A DNA stretch of 60,613 bases. Origin: Brevibacillus thermoruber 423 (GTDB lineage Bacteria > Bacillota > Bacilli > Brevibacillales > Brevibacillaceae). Position numbers and translations under genes: made by a program. The stretch spans positions 1 to 60,613 of the forward strand of contig NZ_KE695649.1 of the NCBI RefSeq assembly GCF_000454065.1, given 5' to 3'. Under the pieces are notes generated by a model. The model searched no databases and was not told the origin of the DNA. It worked only from the letters and a program-made list of their open reading frames with translations. Numbering within the stretch: position 1 is the stretch's first letter; the number at the start of each line of letters is the position of its first letter. Of this stretch, positions 31,740 through 41,098 are shown in pieces.

Positions 31740-33392
31740 ATGCGCATGCGGACGTTGAAGCGAAACATCCAGAGATACGGTAACGGATGGTTGTGGATCA
31801 GCTTGATCGGGGCAGTGGTCATACCGCTGCCCATTCTTCATATCGTCAGTTCGCTTTTTCAAAAACCGAACGACAATTGGGCGCACATCAAAGAATACCT
31901 GCTGCTCAAATATGCGCTGAATTCGCTGCAGCTCGTCCTGTGGACGGGAGCACTGACTGTCGTGATCGGCATCACGCTGGCTTGGCTGATAACCGCTTAC
32001 GACTTTCCGCTCCGGCGGTTTTTCAACTGGGCGCTGACGCTTCCCCTGGCCGTACCTCCCTACATCGCGGCCTATACGTACAGCACCATGTTCGGTTATA
32101 CAGGCGTCGTCCAGTCGACGCTGCGCAACCATTTCGGCCTTGTCCTCCCGCAGGAGTGGTTCAACCTGATGTCCATGCGGGGCGCGGTGTTTATTTTCAC
32201 TTTGTTTTTGTATCCGTACGTTTATCTCATGACCCGGACGTTTCTGGAACGTCAGTGCGCTTCCTATGTGGAAAGCGCGAGATTGCTCGGGCAAAAACCG
32301 CTTGGGATTTTCGTGCGGGTGGTTTTGCCGCTTTCACGGCCAGCCTTGGCAGCGGCGGCGGCACTGGTCGTTTTCGAAGTGCTGAGCGATTATGGGGTAT
32401 CAAGCTATTTTGGCATTCCCACCGTATCGGTCGCCATTTTCCGAACCTGGTTTGGCATGTACGATCTCGATTCGGCATCGCGTCTGGCTGCGTGGCTGAT
32501 GGCGGTGTTAATCGGGCTGCTCATTGTCGAACGCCTGCTCAGAAAGCGCCAATCCTTCAGCCCCTCGACCAGCAAAACGAGACCGCTCAAGCTGAAAGCA
32601 TTGCGGGGAGTTTCCGCGCTGGCGGCGGTTTTGTTCTGTTTGTTCATCTTTTCTCTAGCCTTTCTGATTCCTGTCCTGCAGTTGATCACATGGGCGGGAT
32701 GGACGTATGACGAAGTGCTGACGCCTGCGTTCTGGGATTTGATCAGGAGCACGCTTTTCGTGTCGCTGGCCGCCGCGGCGATCGTCATGATGTTGTCCGC
32801 CGTCGTCGCCAACACCTGTCGGCATCTGCCGGTTTGGCTCTCCGTTTTGCTGTCCAGAGTCGTGACTTCGGGTTATTCGATACCGGGAACGATTGTTGCG
32901 ATCGGGATTTTGGCGCTGTTTACCGCAATCGATCATGCGCTTTCCCCGGTTTACGCGCGGATCGGGCTCGGGGAGGACCGGCTCGTGCTTAGCATGTCCG
33001 TAGCCATGCTGATTTGCGGATATGTCGTCCGCTTTATGGCGATCGGTTACAACGCGGTGGAAACCGGATTCGAAAAAACGGGCAAAACGTATACGGAAGC
33101 GGCACGGGTGATGGGGCTGGGGATGACGGAAACGTTTTTCCGGGTCGATCTTCGCTTCATCGCGGGATCGCTGGGAAGCGGATTGATTCTTACTTTTGTG
33201 GAAATTGTCAAAGAACTTCCGCTCGCCCTGCTGTTGAGACCGTTCAATTTCGACACGCTGGCCACCAAAGTATACCAGTACGCTGGCGACGAACAGATTA
33301 TCGAAGCCTCGATTCCGTCGCTGTGCATTATCGGGATCAGCCTGATATCAGTGGTTGCCATTCACCACTTCGGGAGGAGGTCGAACTCATGA
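31740..33392 (+). CDS. futB: Ferric-iron ABC transporter permease, fused double domain
   Basis: The 550-residue protein carries two MetI-type permease halves, about twelve helices in all. Each half has an EAA loop: ESARLLGQKPLGIFVRVVLP around residue 180 and EAARVMGLGMTETFFRVDLR around residue 450. One polypeptide therefore supplies the full channel. The ribosome site is weak, suggesting coupling to futA. Confidence 0.92.
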   Translation: MRMRTLKRNIQRYGNGWLWISLIGAVVIPLPILHIVSSLFQKPNDNWAHIKEYLLLKYALNSLQLVLWTGALTVVIGITLAWLITAYDFPLRRFFNWALTLPLAVPPYIAAYTYSTMFGYTGVVQSTLRNHFGLVLPQEWFNLMSMRGAVFIFTLFLYPYVYLMTRTFLERQCASYVESARLLGQKPLGIFVRVVLPLSRPALAAAAALVVFEVLSDYGVSSYFGIPTVSVAIFRTWFGMYDLDSASRLAAWLMAVLIGLLIVERLLRKRQSFSPSTSKTRPLKLKALRGVSALAAVLFCLFIFSLAFLIPVLQLITWAGWTYDEVLTPAFWDLIRSTLFVSLAAAAIVMMLSAVVANTCRHLPVWLSVLLSRVVTSGYSIPGTIVAIGILALFTAIDHALSPVYARIGLGEDRLVLSMSVAMLICGYVVRFMAIGYNAVETGFEKTGKTYTEAARVMGLGMTETFFRVDLRFIAGSLGSGLILTFVEIVKELPLALLLRPFNFDTLATKVYQYAGDEQIIEASIPSLCIIGISLISVVAIHHFGRRSNS

Positions 33393-34045
33393 CATTCGTT
33401 CGCATCGAAAACCTGTCCTTCGAATACCGCAAAACCCCGGTATACGATCGTTTCTCCTTTTCGATGGCCAAAGGGGAAATTGTGGGCTTGATTGGAGAGA
33501 GCGGAAGCGGGAAAAGTACGCTGCTCCGGCTGATCGCCGGATTGGAAACGCCGTCGCATGGGACAATTGTGCTCGATGGTCGAACCGTAGTCGACGACCG
33601 CACGTTCGTTCCTCCCGAAAAACGCGGCGTCGGCATGGTTTTTCAGGATTACGCACTGTTTCCGCATTTGACCGTGGCGAAAAACATTACGTTCGGACTT
33701 AACCACCTGTCCAGGAGAGAGAGAAACCTCCGTTTGGCCGAAATGCTCGATCTCGTTCAGCTTGCCGGCTTGGAAAACCGGTATCCCCACGAATTGAGCG
33801 GCGGCCAGCAGCAGAGAGTCGCGCTCGCCCGGGCCATTGCGACCAAACCTTCCCTGTTACTGCTCGACGAGCCGTTCAGCAATCTGGACGCTGGATTAAA
33901 GGAGACGATTCGAGCGGAACTGCGCGACATTCTGCGAAAGGCCGGCATGACATGTCTGTTGGTCACCCACGATGTCCGGGATATCGAGGCGATTTGCGAC
34001 CGGGCTGTCAGCATATCGCCTGCGCGCGTGTCCGCCCGCGCCTGA
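33389..34045 (+). CDS. futC: Ferric-iron ABC transporter ATP-binding protein, C-terminally short
   Basis: The 218-residue ATPase has Walker A GESGSGKST, Q-loop MVFQDYALF, signature LSGGQQQRVAL, Walker B LLLLDEPFSNLDAG and switch VTHDVRDIEAICDRA. ATG 33389 overlaps the futB stop and follows GGGAGGAGG. Family members are usually about 340 residues with a C-terminal regulatory domain, absent here. After RAVSI the frame becomes low-quality; the -1 frame stays open to 34182, where its stop codon lies inside the terminator loop. A frameshift near 34010-34043 is therefore likely. Confidence 0.85.
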   Translation: MTFVRIENLSFEYRKTPVYDRFSFSMAKGEIVGLIGESGSGKSTLLRLIAGLETPSHGTIVLDGRTVVDDRTFVPPEKRGVGMVFQDYALFPHLTVAKNITFGLNHLSRRERNLRLAEMLDLVQLAGLENRYPHELSGGQQQRVALARAIATKPSLLLLDEPFSNLDAGLKETIRAELRDILRKAGMTCLLVTHDVRDIEAICDRAVSISPARVSARA

Positions 34046-34151
34046 CGATCGGACGAATGTCCTCGCCGAGTCAGCTTCATCAGCCATTCGATCAGGATTG
34101 GGATGTCCCCTTGGCTCCTGAATTCAAGAAAGCCTCACTCGAAGTGATGGT

Positions 34152-34217
34152 ATCCCCGCTTTACGTCTACAGCAAAGAGTAAACTCTTTTGCTGTAGACT
34201 TGGTGGGGATTTTTCTT
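34152..34217 (+). terminator. Terminator after futC
   Basis: GTCTACAGCAAAGAG pairs with CTCTTTTGCTGTAGAC (one bulge), extended by ATCCCC/GGGGAT, and is followed by a T-rich tail. Confidence 0.82.
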
Positions 34218-34284
34218 TAGGTAAATTCGCTTCCTGAAGAATACCTTCCACACGCGGAAAACGTTCGTTAATTGGTCAGCCGTA

Positions 34285-34315
34285 GAAAAAAAGCTGCCGT
34301 CGCAAGGAGGGCAGC
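34285..34315 (-). terminator. Terminator of fetAB
   Basis: On the minus strand GCTGCC pairs with GGCAGC across an 11-base loop and is followed by seven Ts, 15 bases beyond the fetB stop. Confidence 0.8.
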
Positions 34316-34329
34316 ATCGTTTGAACGCG

Positions 34330-35076
34330 TCACGGACGCAGCATGGATTCGCGAGTAAACCAGAGCCGGTAGCAAAGCAGGCTGACCAACACGGCCGAAA
34401 TAGCCGCAGACGAGGAAAACGCGAACATGATCAGAATCTGGTAGCGGACGGCATCGATCGGATTGGCCCCGGCGATGATCATGCCGGTCATGGTGCCGGG
34501 AAGCTGCACCAGCCCGATCGTTTTCATCGTGTCGAAGGTGGGGATCATGCTGGCCGTTACCGCCCGTTTCAACACGTCGTGAATCGCCTGCCGCTTGTTT
34601 GCGCCCAGGCAGAGCAAAGCCTCAATCTCGCCGCGGGCGGTTTCCGTTTCACGCTTCATGTGATTGAGAAACAGGCCGCTGACCATCATGGCATTGCCGA
34701 TGATCATGCCGGAGATCGGGATCAGGTACTGCGGTGTGGGTTCCACCAAACGGAACAGCAGCAGCAGCCCCATCGTCACCGTCGCCGTTATCGTCAGCGC
34801 GGCGGTGATGCGCCAGTACACCCCCGGCAGCCGGTCCCCCCGGCGCGAGGCGTTCCAGGAGGCGACGGCGATCATCATGACGAGCACCAGCGCCAGATAG
34901 ACGGGGTGGTCGGCGTGAAACACAGCCTGCAGCACGTACCCGATTACCAGCAGTTGGACGGCACAGCGGACCGTGCTGACGGCGATCTCCTTTTCCAGGC
35001 CGAGCTTCTGCCAGAGGGAAAGCAGCAGCGCGATCAGGACAAACGAGAACGACAGCCACAGCGACATCGATGACAT
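34330..35076 (-). CDS. fetB: Iron export permease FetB-like (UPF0014)
   Basis: The 248-residue protein has about seven hydrophobic helices and the family motifs PISGMIIGNAMMVSGLFLN and IPTFDTMKTIGLVQLPGTMT. In E. coli FetAB exports iron and lowers peroxide stress. I start at ATG 35076, six bases after GGAGGAG; the ATG at 35082 abuts it. It lies 12 bases after fetA. Export of another metal is possible. Confidence 0.85.
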   Translation of the reverse strand: MSSMSLWLSFSFVLIALLLSLWQKLGLEKEIAVSTVRCAVQLLVIGYVLQAVFHADHPVYLALVLVMMIAVASWNASRRGDRLPGVYWRITAALTITATVTMGLLLLFRLVEPTPQYLIPISGMIIGNAMMVSGLFLNHMKRETETARGEIEALLCLGANKRQAIHDVLKRAVTASMIPTFDTMKTIGLVQLPGTMTGMIIAGANPIDAVRYQILIMFAFSSSAAISAVLVSLLCYRLWFTRESMLRP

Positions 35077-35088
35077 TCCCATCTCCTC

Positions 35089-35826
35089 CTATCCCTCTTG
35101 AATGGCGGCGGCCAAGAACCGGCGCGCCTCCTCGGTGCGGGGAGCGTTAAAAAAACGATCGCTCGGCGCATCCTCCAGCAGCCGGCCGTCTGCCATGAAC
35201 CAGACCCGCTGGCCGACGGAGCGCGCCTGCTCCCAGTCGTGCGTAATCCAGATGAGCGTGGTGCCCTCACGGCGGTGCAGGTCGGCCAGCAGCCGCTCGG
35301 TCGCCTGTTTGCTGAGCGCATCCAGCGAGGCGGTCACTTCGTCCAGCAGCAGTACGGCCGGCTGCAGCAGCAGCGAGCGGACCAACGCCACGCGCTGTTT
35401 TTCCCCGCCGGAGAGCTGGTCGGCCGGTTTGGCCCAATCCAGTCCGCCCAGTCCCAGCTGCTCCATCCATTCCCGGGCCCGATCGGCGGGAAAGGGGCGC
35501 TGGTGCAGGCGGCTGACCGTCCGCAGGTTGTCCTCCACGCTGCCCGGCAGCATGACCGGATGCTGGGAGACGTAGCTCATCGTCATGCGCCAGCGCTCCG
35601 GCGTCCATTGTGCCGGGGGTTTTCCCGCCAGCCGGACGGTCCCGCTGTCCGGGCGGGTGAGCAGGGCCAGGATGCGCAGCAGGGTGCTTTTGCCCTGTCC
35701 CGACTTCCCCAGGATGTGGATGATGGCCGGTTCTTCCACCACGGCCGACAGGTCGGCAAACAGCCAGCCGTCCGGCTGCGACGCCGACCGTTTGCCCAGT
35801 TGTTCCAGTTCCAGCAGCGGGGCCAT
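35089..35826 (-). CDS. fetA: Iron export ATP-binding protein FetA-like
   Basis: The 245-residue ATPase has Walker A GKSGQGKST, Q-loop MSYVSQHPV, signature LSGGEKQRVAL, Walker B VLLLDEVTASLD and switch WITHDWEQARS. Its partner is the FetB-like permease downstream. The pair sits tail-to-tail with the ferric-iron importer, so uptake and efflux genes share one 5-kb neighbourhood. Confidence 0.85.
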   Translation of the reverse strand: MAPLLELEQLGKRSASQPDGWLFADLSAVVEEPAIIHILGKSGQGKSTLLRILALLTRPDSGTVRLAGKPPAQWTPERWRMTMSYVSQHPVMLPGSVEDNLRTVSRLHQRPFPADRAREWMEQLGLGGLDWAKPADQLSGGEKQRVALVRSLLLQPAVLLLDEVTASLDALSKQATERLLADLHRREGTTLIWITHDWEQARSVGQRVWFMADGRLLEDAPSDRFFNAPRTEEARRFLAAAIQEG

Positions 35827-35853
35827 CTGCCGTTCCTCCTCTCGAGAAATGAG

Positions 35854-35879
35854 AAAACACCGGAGAAGTCTCCGGTGTG
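35854..35879 (-). terminator. Terminator of the cytochrome gene
   Basis: On the minus strand ACCGGAGA pairs with TCTCCGGT, followed by GTTTTC, 24 bases beyond the cytochrome stop. Confidence 0.7.
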
Positions 35880-35903
35880 TAACGCCCGTGGCTGCCTATG
35901 TAT

Positions 35904-36299
35904 TTACTTGTGCTGAGCCAGCCACTCGGCAACTGCTTTGATTTCCGGTTGTTTTTTCAAGATGCCGGGGGGCATGCCGCCTTTCCCGTCCTTGATGATT
36001 TTCGCAATATCGTCCGCGCTGTACTTGCTGCCTGCTTTGGTCAGGTTCGGGCCGACAATTCCTTCCAGATTTTGGCCGTGACAGGATGCACAGTTTTGCT
36101 TGTACACGGCTTCCGCGTCAATGTTGGCCGTTGGCGCTCCGCCACCTTGGGCCTCTTCGCCGTGTTTCGGCGGGAAAATGGCGGAACCGACAAGAGCAAT
36201 AAGAAAAACGAGAAACAAGATACCAAACGAAGTAAAAAAGGCCTTCGCGGAGTCAACCACGTCATTTTGATTCATGTCTTTTTTGTTGGAACCAGCCAT
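35904..36299 (-). CDS. Membrane-anchored class I cytochrome c (c550/c551 type)
   Basis: The 131-residue protein has one N-terminal membrane helix ([18 protein letters not shown]) and a haem domain with CASCHGQ for covalent haem attachment. GGMPPGIL carries the probable sixth-ligand methionine. It should shuttle electrons to a terminal oxidase on the outer membrane face. TAGGAGGT precedes the ATG. It is divergent from secG. Confidence 0.9.
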   Translation of the reverse strand: MAGSNKKDMNQNDVVDSAKAFFTSFGILFLVFLIALVGSAIFPPKHGEEAQGGGAPTANIDAEAVYKQNCASCHGQNLEGIVGPNLTKAGSKYSADDIAKIIKDGKGGMPPGILKKQPEIKAVAEWLAQHK

Positions 36300-36435
36300 G
36301 TAACTAGGACCTCCTACGGCAAGTATAACGGTACAACTGCAATTTTACGGCAAAATCGTGACAGTTGCAAGGAAACGGAAAAACAGACAAAGAACGTACA
36401 CAATTTTTGGATAATAAACGGTCAATCAACCAGGG

Positions 36436-36464
36436 TTGCTGATCCGATCCAACTGTGGTAGAGT
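36436..36464 (+). promoter_or_regulatory. Putative secG promoter
   Basis: TTGCTG and TAGAGT are 17 bases apart, 52 bases upstream of secG. Confidence 0.5.
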
Positions 36465-36515
36465 AGAAGTAATGGTTTCTTCACGTATGGGAAATTCGCT
36501 TTGAGGTGAATACAC

Positions 36516-36758
36516 ATGGTATTGGCTGCGAAAATCTTACTTGTGATCGCAAGTATTGGCTTAATTCTTGTCGTGCTGCTGCAGTCCGGAAAAAGCGCCG
36601 GTCTCTCCGGTGCGATCGGCGGCGGCGCGGAACAACTGATGGGCAAGCAGAAGGCCCGCGGAATTGACGCCCTGCTCGGCAAACTGACGGTTGTGTTTGC
36701 CGTGTTGTTCATGGTGTTTGCCATTCTGCTCGGGTACTTCTTGAGAAGCGGTGCGTAA
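36516..36758 (+). CDS. secG: Preprotein translocase subunit SecG
   Basis: The 80-residue protein has two membrane helices (AKILLVIASIGLILVVLLQS and FAVLFMVFAILLGYFL) joined by a Gly-rich loop (GLSGAIGGGAEQLMG) that is characteristic of SecG. It aids the SecYEG channel. GAGGTGA precedes the ATG. secG-rnr-smpB-ssrA is a common Bacillales order. Confidence 0.95.
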   Translation: MVLAAKILLVIASIGLILVVLLQSGKSAGLSGAIGGGAEQLMGKQKARGIDALLGKLTVVFAVLFMVFAILLGYFLRSGA

Positions 36759-36773
36759 CATACGACTCGCCAA

Positions 36774-36803
36774 AGGCAGCAAGTTTGACTTGCTGTCTTT
36801 TTT
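36774..36803 (+). terminator. Terminator after secG
   Basis: CAGCAAGT pairs with ACTTGCTG around a three-base loop and is followed by TCTTTTTT. Read-through to rnr remains possible. Confidence 0.8.
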
Positions 36804-36899
36804 CTATTAGGATTGCCTACGGCGAAATCGGAGAATACTGAATACTACATAGAAGAGGAAAAGTCGCGGCAACGTATGCGCGGCAAAGGAGGGTACGGA

Positions 36900-39356
36900 A
36901 TGAAAGAACAGGACATCCTCGCGTTCATGCGGGAACAGGCGTATCACCCCATGACCGTGAAGGAGCTGGAGGAGGCGTTTGGACTGGCCGACTCCGAGGC
37001 GTTTAAAGAACTGGTCAAAACGCTGAACGCGTTGGAAGAGCGGGGCGAAATCGTGCGGACGCGAACCAACCGCTACGGCGTGCCGGAAAAAATGAACCTG
37101 GTGCGCGGCCGGCTGCAAAGCCATCCCAAAGGGTTCGGGTTTGTCATCCCTGACACGCCCGGAGAGGACGACATTTACGTCCATGCCAACGACATGAACG
37201 GCGCCATGCACGGCGATACGGTCCTGGTGCGGGTGGAAAAGAAAACGGGCGGCAACCGCCTGGAGGGGCGGATCATCCGCATCGTGGAGCGCGGCGTGAC
37301 GGAAGTGGTCGGAACGTTCAAGGACGAAACGTACTACGCCTACGTCATACCCGATGAGAAACGGATCGGCAGGGACATCTTCATCCCGAAAACGGCCTAC
37401 AACGGGGCGGTGGACGGGCACAAGGTCGTCGTCAGGATCGTCCGCTACCCGGAAGGACGCGCCAACCCGGAAGGCGAAGTAATTGAAATCCTCGGGCACA
37501 AAAACGACCCGGGCGTGGACATTCTCTCGATCATCCGCAAGTATGGCCTGCCGGAAGCGTTCCCCGCCGACGTGCTGGCCGAGGCGGAAGCGGTGCCGGA
37601 CGAAATCTCCGAGGAGGAGATCAAGGGCAGGCGCGACCTGCGCGACCGGATGATGGTAACCATCGACGGCGCGGATGCGAAAGACCTGGACGACGCGGTC
37701 TCGCTGGAGAAGCTGCCCAACGGCAACTACCTGCTGGGCGTCCACATCGCCGACGTCAGCTACTACGTCCGGGAACATTCCGCGCTGGATCAGGAAGCGT
37801 ATCGGCGCGGCACCAGCGTCTATCTCGTGGACCGGGTGATTCCCATGCTGCCGCACCGCCTGTCAAACGGCATCTGCAGCCTCAACCCCAAGGTGGACCG
37901 CCTGACGATCACCTGCGACATGGAGCTGGATGCGGAGGCCAACCTGGTCACCTACGACATCTACCTCAGCGTCATCCGCACCAACGAGCGGATGACCTAC
38001 ACGGATGTGCGCAAGATTTTGGAAGAGAACGACGAAGCGCTGATCGAAAGGTACAGCGAGCTGGTGCCGATGTTCCGCCTGATGGAGGAGTTGGCCCGCA
38101 AGCTGCGCGCCAAGCGGATGCACCGCGGCGCGATCGACTTTGACTTCCGCGAGGCGAAAATTTACGTCAACGAAGAGGGGACGCCGACGGAGATCGGCTT
38201 CCGCACGCGATCCATCGCCGAGTCGATCATCGAGGAATTCATGCTGGCGGCCAATGAAACCGTGGCGGAGCACTTCCACTGGATGAAACAGCCGTTTATG
38301 TACCGGGTGCACGAGGAGCCGAACCCGGAAAAACTGATGGCCTTCATGGAGTTTGTCACCAACTTCGGCTACGCCGTGCGCGGCAAGGGCAACTCCGTCC
38401 ACCCGCGCGCCCTCCAGCAGCTTCTGGAGGAGGTGAAAGGGACGCCGGAGGAGGTCATCATCAGCACGGTGATGCTGCGCTCGATGAAGCAGGCGCGCTA
38501 CGACGCGGAAAGCCTGGGTCACTACGGCCTGGCGACCGACTTCTACACGCACTTTACCTCCCCGATCCGCCGCTACCCCGACCTGATCGTCCACCGGCGG
38601 ATTCACGAGTGGCTGGAGAACCGCGAGCTGTCCGAAAAGCGGTTGGCCTATTGGGTGGAGCAGATGCCGATCATTGCGGAACACGCGTCCCAGCGCGAAC
38701 GCATCGCCGTGGACGCCGAGCGGGAAACGGACGATTTGAAAAAAGCGGAGTACATGCTGGAGCGGATCGGCGAGGAGTTCGAAGGCGTCATTTCCGGCGT
38801 CACGTCGTTTGGCATCTTCGTGGAACTGCCCAACACGATTGAGGGCCTGGTGCACATCAGCTATCTGACCGACGACTACTACCATTACCACGAAAAGGCG
38901 TACGCCCTGATCGGGGAGCGGACGGGCAAGCAGTTCCGCATCGGCGACGTGGTGCAGGTGCGCGTCTCCAACGTCAACGTGGATGAGCGGGCCATCGATT
39001 TTGAGATCGTCGGGATGAAGAAGCCCAACACCTTCCGCGGCCGGGAACGCACCCCCAAGGTGATCGACGGGCGCGGCGGCGAGCGCAAAGGCAAGCGCGC
39101 CAAAGAACGCGCCGCCAAGCAGGAAAAGCCCCATCCCGCCGTGCTGCGCAAGCAACGCAAGCAGCGCCGCCAGACCGAATCGGCCCGGCAGACCGGTGCC
39201 GGTCAAGCGGACGCGTCCGAGGGCGACGTCGTGCCGCTCGACGAGGCGGCTGAATCGCCGACGACCCGGCAAAAGGCGTTTTGGGAAGACCTGATCCGAG
39301 CCAAAAAGTCGAAAAAGAAACACGTGGCCGGGCAGGCGAAACGGAAGCGGCGGTAA
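36900..39356 (+). CDS. rnr: Ribonuclease R
   Basis: The 818-residue 3'-to-5' exoribonuclease degrades structured RNA and helps tmRNA clear non-stop messages. Domains in order are an N-terminal winged helix ([15 protein letters not shown]), cold-shock domains, the RNB catalytic domain ([20 protein letters not shown] with the acidic metal ligands), an S1 domain ([18 protein letters not shown]) and a Lys/Arg-rich tail. ATG 36900 follows AAAGGAGGG; the upstream extension has no ribosome site. Confidence 0.97.
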   Translation: MKEQDILAFMREQAYHPMTVKELEEAFGLADSEAFKELVKTLNALEERGEIVRTRTNRYGVPEKMNLVRGRLQSHPKGFGFVIPDTPGEDDIYVHANDMNGAMHGDTVLVRVEKKTGGNRLEGRIIRIVERGVTEVVGTFKDETYYAYVIPDEKRIGRDIFIPKTAYNGAVDGHKVVVRIVRYPEGRANPEGEVIEILGHKNDPGVDILSIIRKYGLPEAFPADVLAEAEAVPDEISEEEIKGRRDLRDRMMVTIDGADAKDLDDAVSLEKLPNGNYLLGVHIADVSYYVREHSALDQEAYRRGTSVYLVDRVIPMLPHRLSNGICSLNPKVDRLTITCDMELDAEANLVTYDIYLSVIRTNERMTYTDVRKILEENDEALIERYSELVPMFRLMEELARKLRAKRMHRGAIDFDFREAKIYVNEEGTPTEIGFRTRSIAESIIEEFMLAANETVAEHFHWMKQPFMYRVHEEPNPEKLMAFMEFVTNFGYAVRGKGNSVHPRALQQLLEEVKGTPEEVIISTVMLRSMKQARYDAESLGHYGLATDFYTHFTSPIRRYPDLIVHRRIHEWLENRELSEKRLAYWVEQMPIIAEHASQRERIAVDAERETDDLKKAEYMLERIGEEFEGVISGVTSFGIFVELPNTIEGLVHISYLTDDYYHYHEKAYALIGERTGKQFRIGDVVQVRVSNVNVDERAIDFEIVGMKKPNTFRGRERTPKVIDGRGGERKGKRAKERAAKQEKPHPAVLRKQRKQRRQTESARQTGAGQADASEGDVVPLDEAAESPTTRQKAFWEDLIRAKKSKKKHVAGQAKRKRR

Positions 39357-39361
39357 CCATC

Positions 39362-39390
39362 TTGTCACACGGCGCAAAATTTGCTAGACT
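39362..39390 (+). promoter_or_regulatory. Putative smpB promoter
   Basis: TTGTCA and TAGACT are 17 bases apart, directly after the rnr stop and 64 bases before smpB. Confidence 0.6.
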
Positions 39391-39453
39391 AACAGGTACG
39401 ATATTGGCGGATTGTACAGCCGTCCGGAAACCAGGCAAGCGAGGTGATCTCCC

Positions 39454-39927
39454 ATGTCGAAAGCAAAAACCGGTGTGAAGACGCTGGCCCAAAACCGCAA
39501 AGCGCGTCACGACTATCACATCGAAGACGTGTACGAAGCCGGCATTGCCCTGACCGGCACGGAGATCAAATCGGTGCGGGCCGGACGCGTACAGCTCAAG
39601 GACAGCTTCGCCCGCATTCACAACGGCGAAGTGCTCCTGTACAACATGCACATCAGCCCGTACGAACAGGGCAACCGCTACAACCACGAGCCGGAACGGA
39701 CGCGCAAACTCCTGCTGCACCGTCTGGAAATCCTCAAACTGAACGGCCTCACCCGCGAGAAAGGGTACTCGCTGGTGCCGCTCAGCCTCTACCTCAAGGG
39801 CGGCTGGGCCAAGGTGGAGCTGGCGCTGGTCAAAGGGAAGAAGAACTACGACAAGCGCGAGGACATCAAGAAGCGCGACGCCCAGCGGGAAGTGGAGCGC
39901 GCGCTGCGCGAGCGGCAGAAGGTGTAA
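39454..39927 (+). CDS. smpB: tmRNA-binding protein SmpB
   Basis: The 157-residue protein binds the tRNA-like end of tmRNA and fits the empty A site in trans-translation. Signatures are [37 protein letters not shown] and the basic C-terminal tail ([20 protein letters not shown]). GAGGTGAT precedes the ATG. It is 0.3 kb from its partner RNA, ssrA. Confidence 0.97.
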   Translation: MSKAKTGVKTLAQNRKARHDYHIEDVYEAGIALTGTEIKSVRAGRVQLKDSFARIHNGEVLLYNMHISPYEQGNRYNHEPERTRKLLLHRLEILKLNGLTREKGYSLVPLSLYLKGGWAKVELALVKGKKNYDKREDIKKRDAQREVERALRERQKV

Positions 39928-40111
39928 CGAGGCGGGAGACGACCTCATCTTGTTTCCCGCGGCGGCATCGGATCGTTGTGAATGGCCGCTGCGTCTGCTG
40001 GCAGGGTACTCGCAGGCAAGGTACGCTGCCCGCAGCCGAGCGGTGGCCGACAAGCCGTTGTTCGCAGGTCCCGCGCTTGGTGCACGATGGCAGGACTGGC
40101 ACAAATCGACG

Positions 40112-40211
40112 TTGAGTTTTGGATGCCGCGTGTGCTATAGTAAGAAGGCAATGAACCCCGAAACGACAGTCTAGGTGCGGACAGTTGCCATCTTCGCCTA
40201 GACTTTTTTTC
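40112..40211 (+). ncRNA. Candidate short transcript between smpB and ssrA
   Basis: TTGAGT (40112) and TATAGT (40136) form a promoter with 18-base spacing. About 60 bases later AGTCTAGG pairs with CCTAGACT and is followed by seven Ts (terminator 40168-40211). The result would be a short RNA of roughly 60-65 bases ending before ssrA. GGCAA at 40147 can pair with TTGCC at 40185, in competition with the terminator stem. The rest of 39928-40230 shows no gene. Confidence 0.35.
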
Positions 40212-40230
40212 ACCTTTTTCATTCTATCCT

Positions 40231-40587
40231 GGGGGCGTTCTGGATTCGACGGGAATGGTAGAGCATAAGAAGCGAGCCGGGGGGCTGCGGACCCCGTCAA
40301 CAACGCGGAAAGCCATAACTGGCAACAAACAACTTTCTCTCGCTGCCTAATAACCAGCGAGGCTCTAACACTCCATCGGCCCGTGTGGCGTGATTAGGGC
40401 TCACTTCTAACGGGCTACGCCGGAGGTCTCCGCCTGGGGCCAAAGGAAGAAGACCAATCAGGCTAGGCAGTAAACTAGCGTGTCACTCCGCAGGTTTGCC
40501 GCCGAATTCCCAATAGAGTGACTGCGCTCGGAGATGCTTATGTGTCGCCGTTTTCGGACGGGGGTTCGAATCCCCCCGCCTCCACCA
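40231..40587 (+). ncRNA. ssrA: Transfer-messenger RNA (tmRNA)
   Basis: The 5' GGGGGCG pairs with CGCCTCC near the 3' end (one wobble), and CCA is encoded at 40585-40587. The 3' T-arm GGGTTCGAATCCC is present. The tag frame from GGC 40321 encodes GNKQLSLAA followed by two TAA stops, giving the degradation tag AGNKQLSLAA with the charged alanine. Pseudoknot-forming repeats fill the middle. The 3' end is the left boundary of the island. Confidence 0.96.
40531..40560 (+). repeat. ssrA 3' segment repeated at the far island end (attachment-site-like)
   Basis: This stretch, starting GAGATGCTTATGTGTCGC, lies inside ssrA. A copy with two differences over its first 28 bases occurs at 60105-60132. Integrative elements that target ssrA leave such a duplicated 3' fragment at the distal junction. 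Confidence 0.75.
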
Positions 40588-40599
40588 ATATCATGAGAG

Positions 40600-40625
40600 A
40601 GAGTACCGCATGAGGTGCTCTTTTT
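40600..40625 (+). terminator. ssrA terminator
   Basis: AGAGTACC pairs with GGTGCTCT around a six-base loop, followed by five Ts and a further T5 run. Confidence 0.8.
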
Positions 40626-40898
40626 GTGTTTTTACGTGAGTTTTGTGGGGTTCGTGGAGGTGTCAAAGCGTTGGTATGTCTGAGTTTGTTGGACGTGCTG
40701 GTTATGAATAGCGAGAGTGTCTCTCATGATGTACATTGACAACCGAACCCGATATGAGAGAGGGGAAAAGCTAAAAGCATCCAAAATAATACGGTTCTCC
40801 GTATCTATTGATATGGTAAAACTGAGAGCCATTAAATACAGCAAACAATAAAACCCTCAGACCAATAAGAATGGAACTGTGGGTCGCTTTTCAAATGT
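40626..40898. other. Intergenic stretch, no gene supported
   Basis: Short open frames exist on both strands, but none has a ribosome site or recognisable product. It is the first stretch of island DNA after ssrA. Confidence 0.5.
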
Positions 40899-41098
40899 TC
40901 AGTACGCTAATACTAAGGTGGTGTCTTCTTCATAATAACTGCCATGACGTTTATAAACATACTGCGTCAGCATCATTTCCGCTAGTTCATCTGGTGATAA
41001 AGCCCCACCAATGCGGCATATCCGGTGTTGTTCTGAGGTTATCTATGTTTTCCCTTATGATTGCATCAGCAGCTACGCCGGCTTTTTCCCTTCCTAAT
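40899..41098 (-). pseudogene. Frameshifted coding remnant
   Basis: Two adjacent minus-strand frames look protein-like. The first reads GELGREKAGVAADAIIRENI and ends at 40987; the second reads RIGGALSPDELAEMMLTQYV, then YYEEDTTLVLAY, and ends at 40899. Together they suggest one gene broken by a frameshift near 41015. The EDTTLVLAY ending faintly recalls the C-terminus of PP2C-type phosphatases, but this is a weak guess. Confidence 0.4.

Noticed and set aside
33014..33388. Upstream extension of the futC frame
   Set aside because: It overlaps futB in another frame; the ATG at 33389 has a strong ribosome site and gives the normal ABC N-terminus.
40632..40844. 70-codon minus-strand frame after ssrA
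   Set aside because: No ribosome site, no motif, and it overlaps the terminator-proximal spacer.
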